From Nephromyces sp. MM_2019 (lineage: Eukaryota > Apicomplexa > Aconoidasida > Nephromycida): a DNA stretch of 64,000 nt. Below, one piece after another: positions 25,930 through 40,137 of the stretch. Position 1 is the stretch's first letter. The number at the start of each line of letters is the position of its first letter. The notes below the pieces were generated by a model. The model did no database searches and was not told the DNA's origin. It saw only the letters and a program-made list of their open reading frames with translations. The stretch spans positions 18,603-82,602 of the forward strand of contig JADHZB010002034.1 of the NCBI GenBank assembly GCA_015657535.1. The letters run 5' to 3'. Position numbers and translations under genes: made by a program.

Positions 25930-28900
25930 TTTGGCTCTATATATCATATATTATCTAAGCTATATGTTCGCACCTGGAATCCCCTCAAACGTGTTGTACA
26001 ACTGAAACTTCGTTAAAATTTGTCAATTGTTTCCTCTACTATAATTAGATTATTTTACCAGTAAAAATACAATATACACATACAATAATTAGTTCCTTTT
26101 ACCTATCTAATAAGTTGAATTAGACCATTTAGTTACACGTAATGTTGTTATAAATAGATATATACATACAAAACTGTTGTATATAAATTTAAATGGAAAA
26201 CTTCAAAATTTAAGAGCTTTGAGAGAGTTTATAATTTTTATAAATCATTTTACATAATTTTATTATTTACATTAAGACTTTTATAGAAGTTTATATTAAT
26301 GCACACAAATACATAAATACAATTATGCATTTAATATCGCTTTTACTTTTACAATTTATTTAAAAACATATTAATGATATATAAATAAATAATCAATACC
26401 TATATACACTTTATTTACCCATTCACTTAACTTTATTCCTTCATTTTTTTTTCTTTTTATTCGATCTTTTTTACTTTTCATTATACACGTAATTACTTTT
26501 GACACTCACATATATACACACACTACTACTAAAGGGATAAATCAGAATTACACACACCTCCTCGTTTAAATTATCTATTTATTATATTAACAATTTGAAA
26601 GCTAGTTTTCGTTTAATTAAGCAACACAAGATTCAAGCATCTTTGCATTTTATATCAACACTCAGTATTTATATATTAATACATTTAATATGATTCATAT
26701 TAATTTTGATACATATAATCTCTACATACTTTAAGTATATTATTGTGACATAAAATTTTTGATTCTAAAAATTTAACTAAATGAGAAAAACACACTTTTC
26801 TACATAATTCAAACACTAAGCTTGAATTCCACAATCACACACACAAATATATTAAGATTACAAAACATTAAATCTAACTGAATATATATATATTATTCAA
26901 ATAGGCAAAAAAATTTAATATATGTTAATACTATTCAAACAGTCAATATAATCAATATATACACATTATATAAATTCAATTTTAGTATCATGTAACTCTA
27001 CTGATTTGACTATTGATAGAACTTAAAGTCTCACTATCAGTTTTATTTAACACATTCTTATATAAAACACCATCAACAAAACAATTCATTTTAAAATTTA
27101 GAGACATTTATATTAAGTTAGGATTTTTATTATTTCCTAAATTGGTAAAAAAACATTTTATGATTTTTTTATCCTCATCATACAGATGGACACAATCTTT
27201 TCATAAATAAATTTCATAATATTCCTGATTTTATGTACTTTAATAGAAAATTTAAAAAAATTTTTATATTTACACGCACACAATCATTTCATCTAATTTT
27301 CGACTTGTTTTAACATTTTTGTATCTGATAAATTATTTCACTTCTTGAGAAAAATAACTTTCAATACACTTAATTATATTTATATGAGATTTTAAACATA
27401 TAAGTATGACATGTATATGTATTTGTGTGTGTATGCGCGTTAAGATTGCTTATTATTAGTGTTAATTATGTATGTGCGTGTATGTCTATGTAGATGTGTT
27501 TGTAACGATTATTTAGATCAAATATTTATAACATGTGCCTGCGTATTTTGTTTATATGTTTTTTAAATATTTTGGTTAGTACGTGGATGTGTAAAGACTG
27601 TTTATTATAATTATTCACATATTTATACTTAATTATTATGCACCAATTCTTTCTAAAGCTTTATTTAACACTTATATAATTATTATGTGTGTAGAGTCAT
27701 TATGATTATTACCTTCTTAGATTTTATAAAAATCCAAAATTGTGAGAAACTTAGGTTTCAATTTATTAATGAAGAATTAAAAAATTATTTGTATTATAAA
27801 AAGCACAACTCATTTTTATTATTTTATGCATAAGCTTACACATACTCAGCACAAATCTCATAATAAATATATACACACATATAATTAAATCTACATGTCA
27901 ATACAAGCAATCAGATATATTTGCATACTTAAACACATAATCAAGTCTATAGAATGTAACACATAATTAGACATGTATACACACAATTATATACAGAAAA
28001 ACAAATAAGTACTTAAAATCATCACATATAACACACACATCTGTGTATAATTAATCTACATACAATAATCATATATATATAAATTCTCCACACAACTAAA
28101 TAATAGCAAAATATATTTTATTTATACACATAAGTCAATATTTTTATATTAAAATAGTCATATCGTAAGTGTAGAGTATATGAAAATTTTAAGTAAACTT
28201 AATGTATAAACAATTGGGTTGATTATGTAAATATACAAAAATAATTAAATAAACAACATATATTTATATATCAAAAATGATTACTAAATATCTTTTATTT
28301 ATACATAAATATTAAACGAAATAATTAGCATTTTAAATGAATTTAAATACGAATAAAGTAAGATGTAAGTTATTCATTTTTGGTATCTAATTATAAAGTA
28401 AAATATATGTAAACAAATAGTTTAATTGATGTAAACATTTCAATTAAAATTTAATATATATATTACCCACGCACAAAAAAGCTTTGCTTGTGTAATATAT
28501 ATATATAAACATACACACATATATTATATTTATTGTAATATACATATATATATATATATGCTTTCAGACATAGACACATGCACATAAAAATATAAATAAA
28601 AGATATACATACATATGTATATAACATAAACATTAATATAATATATATGTGTATGTGTGTATATTATGCAAGTAAATATAAACAAACTGTTTAAATATAC
28701 AATCCCATAGTCATATAATTAGATATCCACCTAAAAATCTTGTATATCCATATATATATATATAATTATATTTCATATTACATCTTTCACACATGCACAC
28801 ACATTTAAATAATATAGCTATATATACAAATATCCAAACATACATACACAAGAAACATCTAAACACATATAGACACAAAACATACTCAGACATACTCAAC

Positions 28901-29267
28901 ACACACACACACACACAAAATCATCCACACCCTTGTATACAAAAACATTCACACACTCGCAAACAAATACACGCATACTCACAATACCGACACACATACA
29001 CCTTACACCCACACAGGCGTATATACCTCTCTCTAACAGTTACAAGGCTTTATATTTCTTAAGTAGTGGGAATTAAGAAAGACATAAAATATACATTCAT
29101 ATATACAAACAAAAACATATATAAATTCATACCCATACATAAACACAAACCCAAATACACATACAAACTACTCCAATTGTTTTATATACAAATTCACTGA
29201 CAACAAATACCTTGGGATACACACACCCATAAATGGCGGAAATTGAGTAAAATTATCCAAGCTAAAT

Positions 29268-29291
29268 AATATATATATATATATATATATT

Positions 29292-29330
<39 letters not shown>
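29268..29330. repeat. interrupted (TA)n tract
   Basis: Two TA runs separated by TTGTG, together about 60 bp. Such tracts can extrude cruciforms and are prone to length change. Confidence 0.93.
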
Positions 29331-29334
<4 letters not shown>

Positions 29335-29629
29335 AAATTGCACATATTTTCAAATGAAAATTTATATGTGTTCAAATATTTGAAGAAAGCGTGAATAGAT
29401 AAGCCTCAAAACAAACACTTTTTTGAGGGGAAAAGGCCCAACTCTTTCTATGAACACGTAATTTTAGACACTTCTTTCACCCCTATTTATAAAATATATA
29501 CACTGTTTAACACTTATTTTGAGTTGATCTACACACATTTCATAAACTATACACACCCACCATTAATACAGACTCACACTAAATATTCTTATAGACACAT
29601 TACACACTCACACAAATCACACACATTTA

Positions 29630-29815
29630 CACATATACACACACTCCACTCTTACACATACACACACACTCTTTACACACACACATTTACACATACACAC
29701 ACTCTTACACATACACACACACTCTTACACATACACACACACATTTACACATATACACACACTCTTACACATACACACACACTCTTAACACATACACACA
29801 CTTTTACACACACCT
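29630..29815. repeat. CA-rich imperfect tandem repeat
   Basis: Repeated units built from ACTCTTACACAT followed by a CACA run, with an ACATTTACACAT variant; unit length is mostly about 20 bp. Confidence 0.85.
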
Positions 29816-30041
29816 ATTTACATATACACAAACACTCACAAAAACACCATTCACACGATCCATCTTAATTCGCACTCAAATTTAGCACACTTACACTCAC
29901 TAAACACATCTTAATATATATACACCATCACATGACTTATAAATATGCACATATACCTATTTCCACATATTTAATAACACGACACACATAATTACACACA
30001 ATCATACTATACACGTCCAACCCTACGCATTATACACATCT

Positions 30042-30145
30042 CACAACAAACCGTACAACCATCACACAACAAACCGTACAACCATCACACAACAAATTGT
30101 ACAACCATCACACAACAAATTGTACAACCATCACACAACAAATAG
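30042..30145. repeat. 23-bp tandem repeat, about 4.5 copies
   Basis: Copies contain CACACAACAAA and GTACAACCAT. The first two share ACCGT and later ones ATTGT at the same place, so the array has homogenised in pairs. It lies about 175 bp upstream of the lipin start codon. Confidence 0.9.
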
Positions 30146-30317
30146 TATACACAGATTACATATGTTTACATGTTCAGACACTCTCAATAAACTGATCCCT
30201 CCCTTCCACTCCCCGTACAAAACTCTACAAAGATTTATATATATATATTTATATATTTATTCATATATTCACACACATACCCCCCCCCATACACACACAT
30301 TATCTGAACCTCCAAAA

Positions 30318-32366
30318 ATGTGGGGAAAAATTGTAAGTAGTATATTTGATGCATTGGATTTTAACCAAGCTACCTTATCGGGGTGTATTGACATAATATG
30401 TGTGCCCCAAGATGAAGAGGGTACACTCAAATCAACACCATTTCATGTACGATTTGGTAAGGCCAAATTATTACGGTCGAGAGAAAAAATTGTCAATTTG
30501 ACTGTAAATGGTGAAGAGGTGGATATTAAGATGAAATTGGGGGCAGAAGGTGAAGCTTACTTTGTTCAAGAAACTGAGGTGTGTATGTGTGCGTGTTTAT
30601 AGGGGGGTGTGGGGTGTGTGTGTAGGGGGTGGTGGGGTGTATGTGTGTGTGGGTGGGTGGGTGTAGAGGGGAGTGGGGGAGTAATGTTTATTTATTACAT
30701 GCGGTAAAAGCCCAATTCGATTATGTATATATGTATTTGATGTGTATGTATTTGATATGTGTATATATGTATTTGACATGTATGCATTTGATGTGTATGT
30801 ATTTGATATGTGTATATATGTATTTAACATGCATGTATTTGATGTGTATGTATTTGATATGTGTATATATGTATTTGATATGTATGTATTTGATGTGTAT
30901 GTATTTGATATGTGTATATATGTATTTGACATGTATGTATTTGATGTGTATGTACTTGATATGTGTATATATGTATTTGACGTATACATATATGTGATGT
31001 GCACACATTTAAAATATGTGTGTGCTTATAATTCCTTCATTTATAGGAAGAAATTGATGATAAAGAATGGGAAACTTCACCCTTAGCATCACCCACAACA
31101 AGTCCTCGTTCAATTACAGAGGCCAGTGAAGTCGCCCCACTTTTGAAATTGGATGAAACAGTTAAAACAGAGGAGTCGAATTTTATAACTGGTTTGATAT
31201 GTGTGTGTATATGTGTAATTTTATTACAGAATGTGTATAGATAAAATATAATAGGAATATAATGTATGTATGTGTGTGTGAATATATTGACATGTGTGAT
31301 GTTTTTAGATTCAAATATATCTGTAGATATGTTATTTAACCTGTATGTATGTATTATCTACATAATTTGCAGAGTGTTTTCATATTTTGTGTTTGTGTAT
31401 GTTGTGTGTGTGTGTTTGCTATATATTCTTATGTGCTTTGTATGTGTGTGTTGGTTTTATATTTTTGTGTGTTTTGTATGTATGTGTTGGTTTTATATTT
31501 TTGTTTGTGATTGCTTCAGATTTTGAAAAGCCTCCTGAACTCCCTACACTCGCCCCTATTGCACTCAATGAAGAGGTAAGGCTTATTATAATGATTTACT
31601 CACATCAAATTTCTATTTTTCTATATACCTACACACAAGTCATTCATATACACACAAGCAGGCCCTATATATATACATTCCCATATACAAACAATCTATA
31701 TCCATATAGAAACACCAACTACTATCACACAAAACAAAAGCATGTATATACATACCTATTTATACATACATTCACACACACACATACGTACATATACACA
31801 CACATGTGTAATTTAATTTGATAGCAAACATCACAAGGTGAGTGGTCTTGGAAATGGGGAGATTTACCCAAAAAACGATTTAAAGAAAACGCTGATTTTA
31901 CACACAATGATGATATCACCAAAATGATGGAAATGAATAATAAAGAAATAAATATAATGACTGATGGAAATGTACTAAGTACACACTCACTCACACACAC
32001 AATACACCCACTCACACACACAATATACAAACACACCAAACACATACACACACACAACTACACACATACACACACACAATATACACACACAACTACACAC
32101 ATACACACATATTCAGATGAATCATATTTTGGAAGATGACCCCGTTATTTCACTTAGCCTGTGTGGCCACCTCCTCAAAAACTTACCGCCCGACTCTATA
32201 CAAGTACAAGACATATTTAATGCAAATATTATGAGTCGAGAAGATATGGAAGTAAATTATTATATATCTGTGTGTGTGTGTGTGTATGTGTGTATGTGTG
32301 TGTATGTGTGTGTGTGTATGTGTATGTGTGTGTGTGTATGTGTATGTGTGTGTGTATGTATGTGTA

Positions 32367-32397
<31 letters not shown>

Positions 32398-34630
32398 ATG
32401 AAGGGTATCCTTAATGTGTTCTTTTATGTATATGTATGTGTATGTATGTATGCGTGTGTGTAAAGCTTGATAATATTCATTCTATAATATCACTCACTTG
32501 TAATTATATACATAGCCACATTAGTAAAAATACATATACACTTTTGTGTATTTACATGCATATCTTTAGTCAATTATATGTGATTAATAGCCCTATTTGT
32601 AAGTGTGTGTGTACAAATAATAATTAAAATTTTATTATATACAGAGTAACCCAGAGTTATGGTTTAACCCAAATTTACTAGTTCGCTTTAAAAATCGAAT
32701 GGCTTATTACCCATGGAAAATTGCCTACCCATTATTATTCTCGTAATGTGTAGATAGTGTATTTACATATAATGTATGTAATATTTGTGTGTTTATATAT
32801 TATGTGCGTGTTTATATATATAATGTGTGTATGTATATGTGTGTGTGTATATATAATATGTGTATATCATTATGTTTGTGTATAATTATGTGTGTATATA
32901 ATAATTATAATTATTACATAGGTGGTATGTATTTGATCAACCCTTATCCATCCAAGCAATCGAGAAGATTTTAAACATGTAAGTTTGTTGTAACATTTTT
33001 TTTAGAAATTATTACACACTTTTATTTCACACATATTATATCTATAAATACATCTACATAGTACACACACATATATATATATATATACTGCAACAAATAT
33101 GTACACACAATTCTACATAATCATATTTAGGAACGCACCTCACAATAGAGATTGGCCACCAGTTTGTTTTGTAGACCTTAATAGTGCTCCAGGTAATAAT
33201 TTCAAATTATAAATACACACACACTTATACTATATCCACTAAATTATACATAATATTTATTTTACTCAATTCTTTTTTACACATACACAGAATATACCTA
33301 TTCAATCATCTATATTGTTCTAACCACCTCAAAATATTTACATAAACCCACACTATACCTACCCAATCATACACATTATTTTAATCACCTCAAATTTTTG
33401 ACACACATACTTTTACACAAACACACACACACACACTATACACACTCAATAATACATATCATTCCAAACACCCCAAATTTTTTACACACACACATTATAG
33501 CTAGTAAGGAAGATGTAACTAGGGAGAATGGGAGTAATGAGCCCCAAAATTTCTTACCTATTTCATCATCTTTGCCCGACACATTGGCCTCCTTTACACC
33601 TCTTGAAGGAGCTGTTGATAATTTAACTACACACACAAATCGTAAACGTTTTAGGAAATCATTAAGGCCTAGTTCATCACAATTGGTGTGTATACACACA
33701 CATACACATACACATATAGTTACACTGATTCCTTTATATATATTTATACACACACACATGCACATAAATATATAATTAAATTGATTCCTTTATTTATATA
33801 CGCATATATATACATAATATTCAATATACATACATACACGCACATATATATTTTTATATAACATATATATATATGTGTATGTGTATTTATATAGAATGCA
33901 TTAAAATTAAAGGCTGGGGCAAATAGTATAACATTTAGTGTAACATCATCACTCCAAGGAACAAAAACAATTAGCTCAACAATTTATTTATGGCCAAGAA
34001 ATCCAAAAATTGTAATTAGTGATGTAGATGGTACAATTACACGGTACGATTTACACACACTCATACACACAAATTATATACAACTTATATATACACATAT
34101 ACATGTACATACGCACTCTGAAAAATATCTTACAGCCCCCTCCCACAATATACACAGCCCACACACACACTACACACATAATACACTCACACACTGCACA
34201 TATATTACACTCACTCACTAAACATATATGATACTCACACACTACACACATAATATACTCACACACTAAACACATATTACACTCACATACTACACACATA
34301 TCTACACACCCACACGGCACACACACACTACATACATACACACACACAGATCAGATGTATTGGGCCACCTTATGCCAATTGTTGGGCGAGATTGGTCACA
34401 TGGGGGTGTGGCTGAATTTTTTACGAAAATTCGTCAAAATGGTTATTATATACTTTATTTAACATCACGGGCTATTGGCCTAGCTGATTCAACGAGAGAT
34501 TACTTATTTAGTTTAACACAAAATGAAAAGGCTAAATTACCTGGTGTGTGTGTGTGTGTGTGTGTGTATGTTGTGTGCGTTTATGTGTGTGTGTCTGTGT
34601 GTGTGTGTGTGTGTGTATGTGTGTGTGTGT

Positions 34631-34686
<56 letters not shown>

Positions 34687-34875
34687 NNNNNNNNNNNNNN
34701 NNNNNNNNNNNNNNNNNNNNNNNNNNNNNNNNNNNNTGTGTGTGTGTATGTGTGTGTGTGTGTGTGTGTATGTGTGTGGAATGTGTGTGTGTATGTGTGT
34801 GGATTGCGTGTGTGTGTATGTGTGTGGATTGTGTGTGTGTGTATGTGTGTGGATTGTGTGTGTGTGTATGTGTGT

Positions 34876-34917
<42 letters not shown>

Positions 34918-36702
34918 TGTATGTGTGTGTGTGGGGGGTGGGGGTAAGGGAGTGAGTTTGGATTGTGTGTGTGTGGATTGTGTGTGTATGGATTATCTTT
35001 ATATGTGTGTATATGATATATGTATTTAGGAGGATAGATGTGTATATATATTTATTTTCAAATTAATATATGATATGTATATTTTATAATAATCGTTTTA
35101 TTTACACACAAACCCTCTATATAGATGGACCCCTAATTCTTAGTCCAGATAGATTTTTTTATTCGTTAAAACGTGAAGTTATTGACCGCACACCTTATGT
35201 AAGTAACGTTTATTATACACATGATTTATATTTATAAAAACAAACATATATATATATACATAATTAGACAAACAAATGGACTTAACAATAAATAACACAC
35301 ACAAATATATATAAGCATATACTTACACAGTTACATATATAGTATAGACAAACCAGAATTTTTACACACATAACTATACACACCATACATCATGAATAGA
35401 GCTACAAGTTTAGACACACTCATAATATTTAGATATTTAAAATTGCTGCCCTGAGAGATATCCGTGATCTCTTTGATCATCAACATTGCCCATTTTATGC
35501 TGGATTTGGAAATAGAGAGGCTGTATGTACACATTTTACATATTTTAAACATTTTATGTTTATTAAGCTTATTACACACTTTACAATACATATTTATATA
35601 CTCAAAACAATTCTAATTTAAATACTCAAATCGATTATTATTCAAACACACAAATAAATATTTTACACACCTCAAAGTTATGCGTCCACACACATCAACA
35701 TTTATGATACACATCTACACTCATGAATTTGTGTTTACACTCTATAATTCATACTTACACACTACTATATATACATTCAACAGTACTAGTTTATATATAG
35801 AATTGTATATGAACTATTATTCATTTTATAGGTTATTCGTGTGTTTAATTTGTATATATAATAAATTTGTGTATACAATATTCTGTGTGTATAATGTGTA
35901 TATATGATAAATATGTGTGTGATAAATGTGTAAAATTTTAGGATCACAGAGCTTATGTTCATGCGGGTATACCCGAGGCTAAAGTTTTTATCATCGACCC
36001 AAAGGGAATTATACGCCAAGTCAACACCACCTATTCTAAAACGTACCATAATGTCTATTCATACACATGCACACACACACAAACACACATGCACATATAT
36101 ACACCTATAAACAAACGAATTCTATATTTAGTCTGATTATTTAAATTTCAAATTATGTATATATGTTATTCTACAATTCTATATATGTATGTGCGTACGT
36201 ATTGCTAGTTTTATATTTCTACTTATGTGTGTATAAAATATATTTGTATATATATATATATATTCTCAAATATGACTTCTATGTCTGTGTATGTTTATAT
36301 TGAATGGCTCATGTAATGGTTTCATGTATCTATGGTAATATATAAGCTATATATGAATATGTGTATACAATAAAACACTCCATACTCAAGCATACCTTAT
36401 ATAAACCTCCTATCACTCCGCAAACCCCACTTCCCCCAACACTCGCACAAACACACATACATACACACACAACTATAAAACATATAATTAGGTATGAGAC
36501 ATTAACAGAATTGGCTGAACACATGTTTCCCCCTATTGAACGTGATTCATTTCTTGAAGATGATAGTGATAATGATGATAAGGTCAGACGTAGAAAATTA
36601 TTCTCTTACACACTCAATTTAGATGATAATAATGAAATTTTTCCTTCGGGGTTGTGCGGTACATCATGGGGGAAAGTCACAACCAATGAAAAAAGAAAAT
36701 AA
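30318..36702 (+). CDS. lipin / phosphatidate phosphatase, 15 exons
   Basis: Mg2+-dependent phosphatidate phosphatase converting phosphatidic acid to diacylglycerol, about 654 residues. Exons: 30318-30578, 31047-31191, 31520-31575, 31825-31971, 32117-32251, 32645-32742, 32922-32978, 33131-33192, 33501-33685, 33895-34043, 34350-34543, 35125-35198, 35433-35522, 35942-36042, 36492-36702. The N-LIP domain (1-95) is clear from [27 protein letters not shown] and [15 protein letters not shown]. The LNS2 catalytic domain begins near residue 385 and carries the haloacid-dehalogenase motif D425-V-D427-G-T429, then [45 protein letters not shown] and an ending with FPPIERDSF. The C-terminus is acidic then basic. 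Introns are dominated by CA/TG repeats; the one after 34543 holds the N gap. ATG 30318 is the natural family start. Confidence 0.93.
30724..30985. repeat. 51-bp minisatellite in lipin intron 1
   Basis: The phrase GATATGTGTATA recurs at 30805, 30856, 30907 and 30958, a strict 51-bp period built from three related ~17-bp pieces (TGTATTTGAT variants). Because 51 is a multiple of three, several frames on both strands stay open through it. Those frames are not genes. Confidence 0.92.
32268..32400. repeat. (TG)n with TATG interruptions in lipin intron
   Basis: About 130 bp of TGTG broken by TATG every 6-14 bases, in the intron after the exon ending at 32251. Confidence 0.93.
34544..34935. repeat. 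long (TG)n tract containing the assembly gap
   Basis: The tract begins exactly at the 5' splice site of the lipin exon ending at 34543 and runs about 390 bp, ending in a repeated GTGTGGATTGTG motif. Its true length is unknown because of the gap. Confidence 0.93.
34687..34736. other. assembly gap of 50 N
   Basis: Fifty undetermined bases inside a TG microsatellite within a lipin intron. The round number suggests a placeholder rather than a measured length, and no coding exon appears to be lost. Confidence 0.98.
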
Positions 36703-38961
36703 AAAAAACCGGGAAAGTTGGGTGTATCTACACTCATTTATTTTACCCTTATATCTTATAATTTGTCGTCGTAGTAGTAGAAAGGGGTCGGATGGAGGTA
36801 GAATAGGTTTAGGGGTGTGTAGGGTGATAGTTGGGTGTGTGTGGAATAGGGAGTGAAAGCAGGGTGTGTTGTTATGTGTTGAGTGTTGTGTGTAGTGTAT
36901 AGCGTGATATTTGGTGTGTAGCGTGATATTTGGTGTGTAGCGTGATATTTGGTGTGCAGCGTGATATTTGGTGTGTAGCGTGATATTTGGTGTGTAGCGT
37001 GATATTTGGTGTGCAGCGTGATATTTGGTGTGTAGTGTGTGGTGTGTAGTTTTTATATGTAATATTTACTCTGGTGTTTGGTATATAGGTTGGTGCGTAA
37101 TGGTCTTTTTTGTGTGTAGTGGGGTTGAAGAAATGAAGGATGGTGTTGTTTTGGTGTGTATAAGATGTTGTGATTTGTATAGTGTTGTATGTAGAATTTA
37201 TATATTTTTAAAGTGTGTGGATGAATGGGTATTTCTAACAATGTCATGTATATTAATATGCAGAGTGAAAATTTGTTTTAATTCAAATTGTCTAATTTTT
37301 GAGAGAGTTTTCAACAAAGGTTGATTATAAATGATTTAATTTATTTTACATGTGTTTAGACTACTTTTTTTGTAAATTTTTGATTAAATAGTGTGTGGAT
37401 TTTTTTTGTAAATTTATTATAAATTTTACTTTGAAACCACACATTGTGTGTAATTTTATTAAATAATTCAAACCCTTTTTTGTATATTAAATGCTCAGAA
37501 AGTTTATTATTTTATTATATCTTAATTTTAAGATATATTTTCATGCGCACACACACAGAGTTAATGTTCTATATAGTATAATTAAGCCTTAATTTAGATT
37601 ACAATATAGGAACATCTTTTAAGATTGAGAAGCCATAATTTTTTTTACTTTTATCCTTATTTCTATGAACACCCACATAGATTTAAAACACATTCATAAA
37701 CACACACAAACACCTGTTTACACACACACCCATTTAAAACATGCTCACAAGCTTGTTATATATAGAGTTAAACTCATACCTATTTATACACACACATTGA
37801 TTTCACACATATACATAAGCAAACTACATTGCATTACATTGACGCCTACTTATTCACATTTTAACTTCACATATTTACACAAACACATTACATATATATA
37901 ACCATACCTCCACACACACACCCTATTTACCCCTTACAAATATATAATAACACCCACACCTATACAAACGTACCCATTTAACACCTTATATATATATTAT
38001 TTTTTATATATATATCCAATACAATCCCTACACACACTCCAACCAAATATGTAATAAAATTTAGTTTGGTGGTTATAAGCCATATAATTTAGGAAATCAT
38101 CCGTCCTTTTACACACACAATTTAATATATATTTTTGAGTATATACATTTTATTTTATTGTATAATATAACTTAAACTTTTGTTTTAGAAAAATTATATT
38201 AGACACATTATCTCTATAAACAAAATTTCCATTTTTTTTTTTCTCAGTATAATAATTTCAATTTCTGGAAGTCATGGGATTACGAAAATGAAGGCCTTGA
38301 TATCAACACATAAAATTCTACACATAATTACAAACACAAATAATACACACATATATATAATACACATACACTTATAAAATACACACAAACACAATCTAAG
38401 TACACACATAATACACACACACGCAATAAACACACACACACATTACACACACACTCATATTATACACACACTCATATTATACACACACATATATATTACA
38501 CACACACGCACATAATACACATAAATACAATGTACGCAAACATAATTCACACACAATAATATACACACACATAATTCAGACATAAATAATATATACGCAC
38601 ACAAATAATACACACACAATCAACGGGTACTTACATATGCTGAGAATGGCGGTTATATTTCTATCCACATAACAGTTTTAATATCTAATTATATTAATCA
38701 AAATTTATGGCTATTCGTCTAAAATGTGCTATAAACATACAGACACACAGACACACATAAATATATAAAACAAAATACACACAAACACATAGACACATTA
38801 ATATATGTATATATAAATACCTATATATATATATATATATATATCTTTTGAAAATGTTAAGTAATGCAAAAATTTTTTTTAATATATAAACAAATTTATT
38901 TACAAGTGTAAACATTACAAATCTACAATAAATATAATTCCTATAAACCATTTAATCATAT

Positions 38962-38997
<36 letters not shown>

Positions 38998-40137
38998 GTG
39001 TGTGCAATTTAATCATTAAATATATATAACTATAAAATATTCGAGTTTGTGCCAATTAAGTTTAAGTATATTTAAATTTATATATATATATATATATATA
39101 TACTTGGAAATCGAATTTAAAATATTTATGTAATAAATATAAATACACATTATTTATAATGTGAAATTATGTGTAAATATAGATAAAATAATATGTAAAA
39201 TGATTAAGTGTTAACATATTTACACGCATACACATACAGACATTATTATAAACATTATAACGTACAATACAGTGTGCTTATTATAATAAAAAATATTAAA
39301 GATGTGTTATTAGCTATATATATCATAGAAATTATCTATTTATAGATATGTATACAATTTTTAATAAAATATGTAAATTTTTTTCAAAGTTATGTAAAAA
39401 TTGTGCTTGTGTGTATATTTATCCATAGGTGTGTGTTTGAGTTTGTGAATATATATAAAATTTCACACACATTCAATATATTTAATTAGATTATTTTTAA
39501 TACCCATAAATTGCACTTTCCTAATAGTATATATTACATAGGCGTACACTCTATAGATATGATTCAATACTTAAACAAATATAAACACAATACACACAAA
39601 TATGATATATATATACATATAAATCATATTTATATTCACAAACATTACATGACAAATATTCTCACACACATCTATGATATACACACACACTACATTATAT
39701 ATTCACACGCACATCTATGATATACACACATATTATATATATATAATATTACACACATGAAAACATCATATACCTCTAAATACACAACCTACCACCACAC
39801 CCACACCACTTCTCACCCTACACACATAAATCTATCTCTACCCACACTCCTACTCCTCCCCACATATACCTCCACCTAAACACATACTCACATATACCTT
39901 CACCTAAACACACACACACACATACATATCGCATCAACACAAACATACACTTACCCCTCAACATACCCACACCTATATCTCCCCCTCAACACAACCACAC
40001 CTAGATCTCCCCTTCAACACCTACATCTTTCTCCAAGCACATACTCACGTACACACACATATATATATACACACACATATATATTTATATATATATACAA
40101 ACACATAATTATTTCAATTTGAAAAATTTATAATACA
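36703..40137. other. repeat-rich intergenic region downstream of lipin
   Basis: About 3.4 kb with no supported gene. It contains a 19-bp array (36904-37030), many CACATA and ACACAC runs (37660-38620), TA tracts near 38820, 38963 and 39078, and pyrimidine/CA-rich DNA (39700-40080) leading to the next start codon. The open frames here translate repeats. Confidence 0.65.
36904..37030. repeat. 19-bp tandem repeat, 7 copies
   Basis: GTGATATTTG recurs at 36904, 36923, 36942, 36961, 36980, 36999 and 37018. The full unit is GTGATATTTGGTGTGTAGC, with some copies reading GTGCAGC. It lies 200 bp after the lipin stop codon. Confidence 0.95.

Larger units (their letters stand above)
25930..30317. other. 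large repeat-rich intergenic region
   Basis: About 4.4 kb without a supported gene. It moves from plain A+T-rich DNA into (TA)n, (CA)n and mixed ACACAT tracts. Frames at 28711-29062 and 29524-29868 are translations of CA repeats (Thr/His strings). It presumably holds the PiT 3' end and the lipin promoter close to 30318. Confidence 0.65.

Noticed and set aside
30597..31086. Several overlapping frames of 60-135 codons on both strands rich in Tyr/Ile/His or Val/Cys/Met
   Set aside because: They are translations of the 51-bp minisatellite inside a lipin intron; the period is a multiple of three, so stops are absent by construction.
34360..35029. Cys/Val-rich frames crossing the run of N
   Set aside because: They continue a lipin exon into a TG microsatellite and an assembly gap; the exon stops at the GT donor after 34543.
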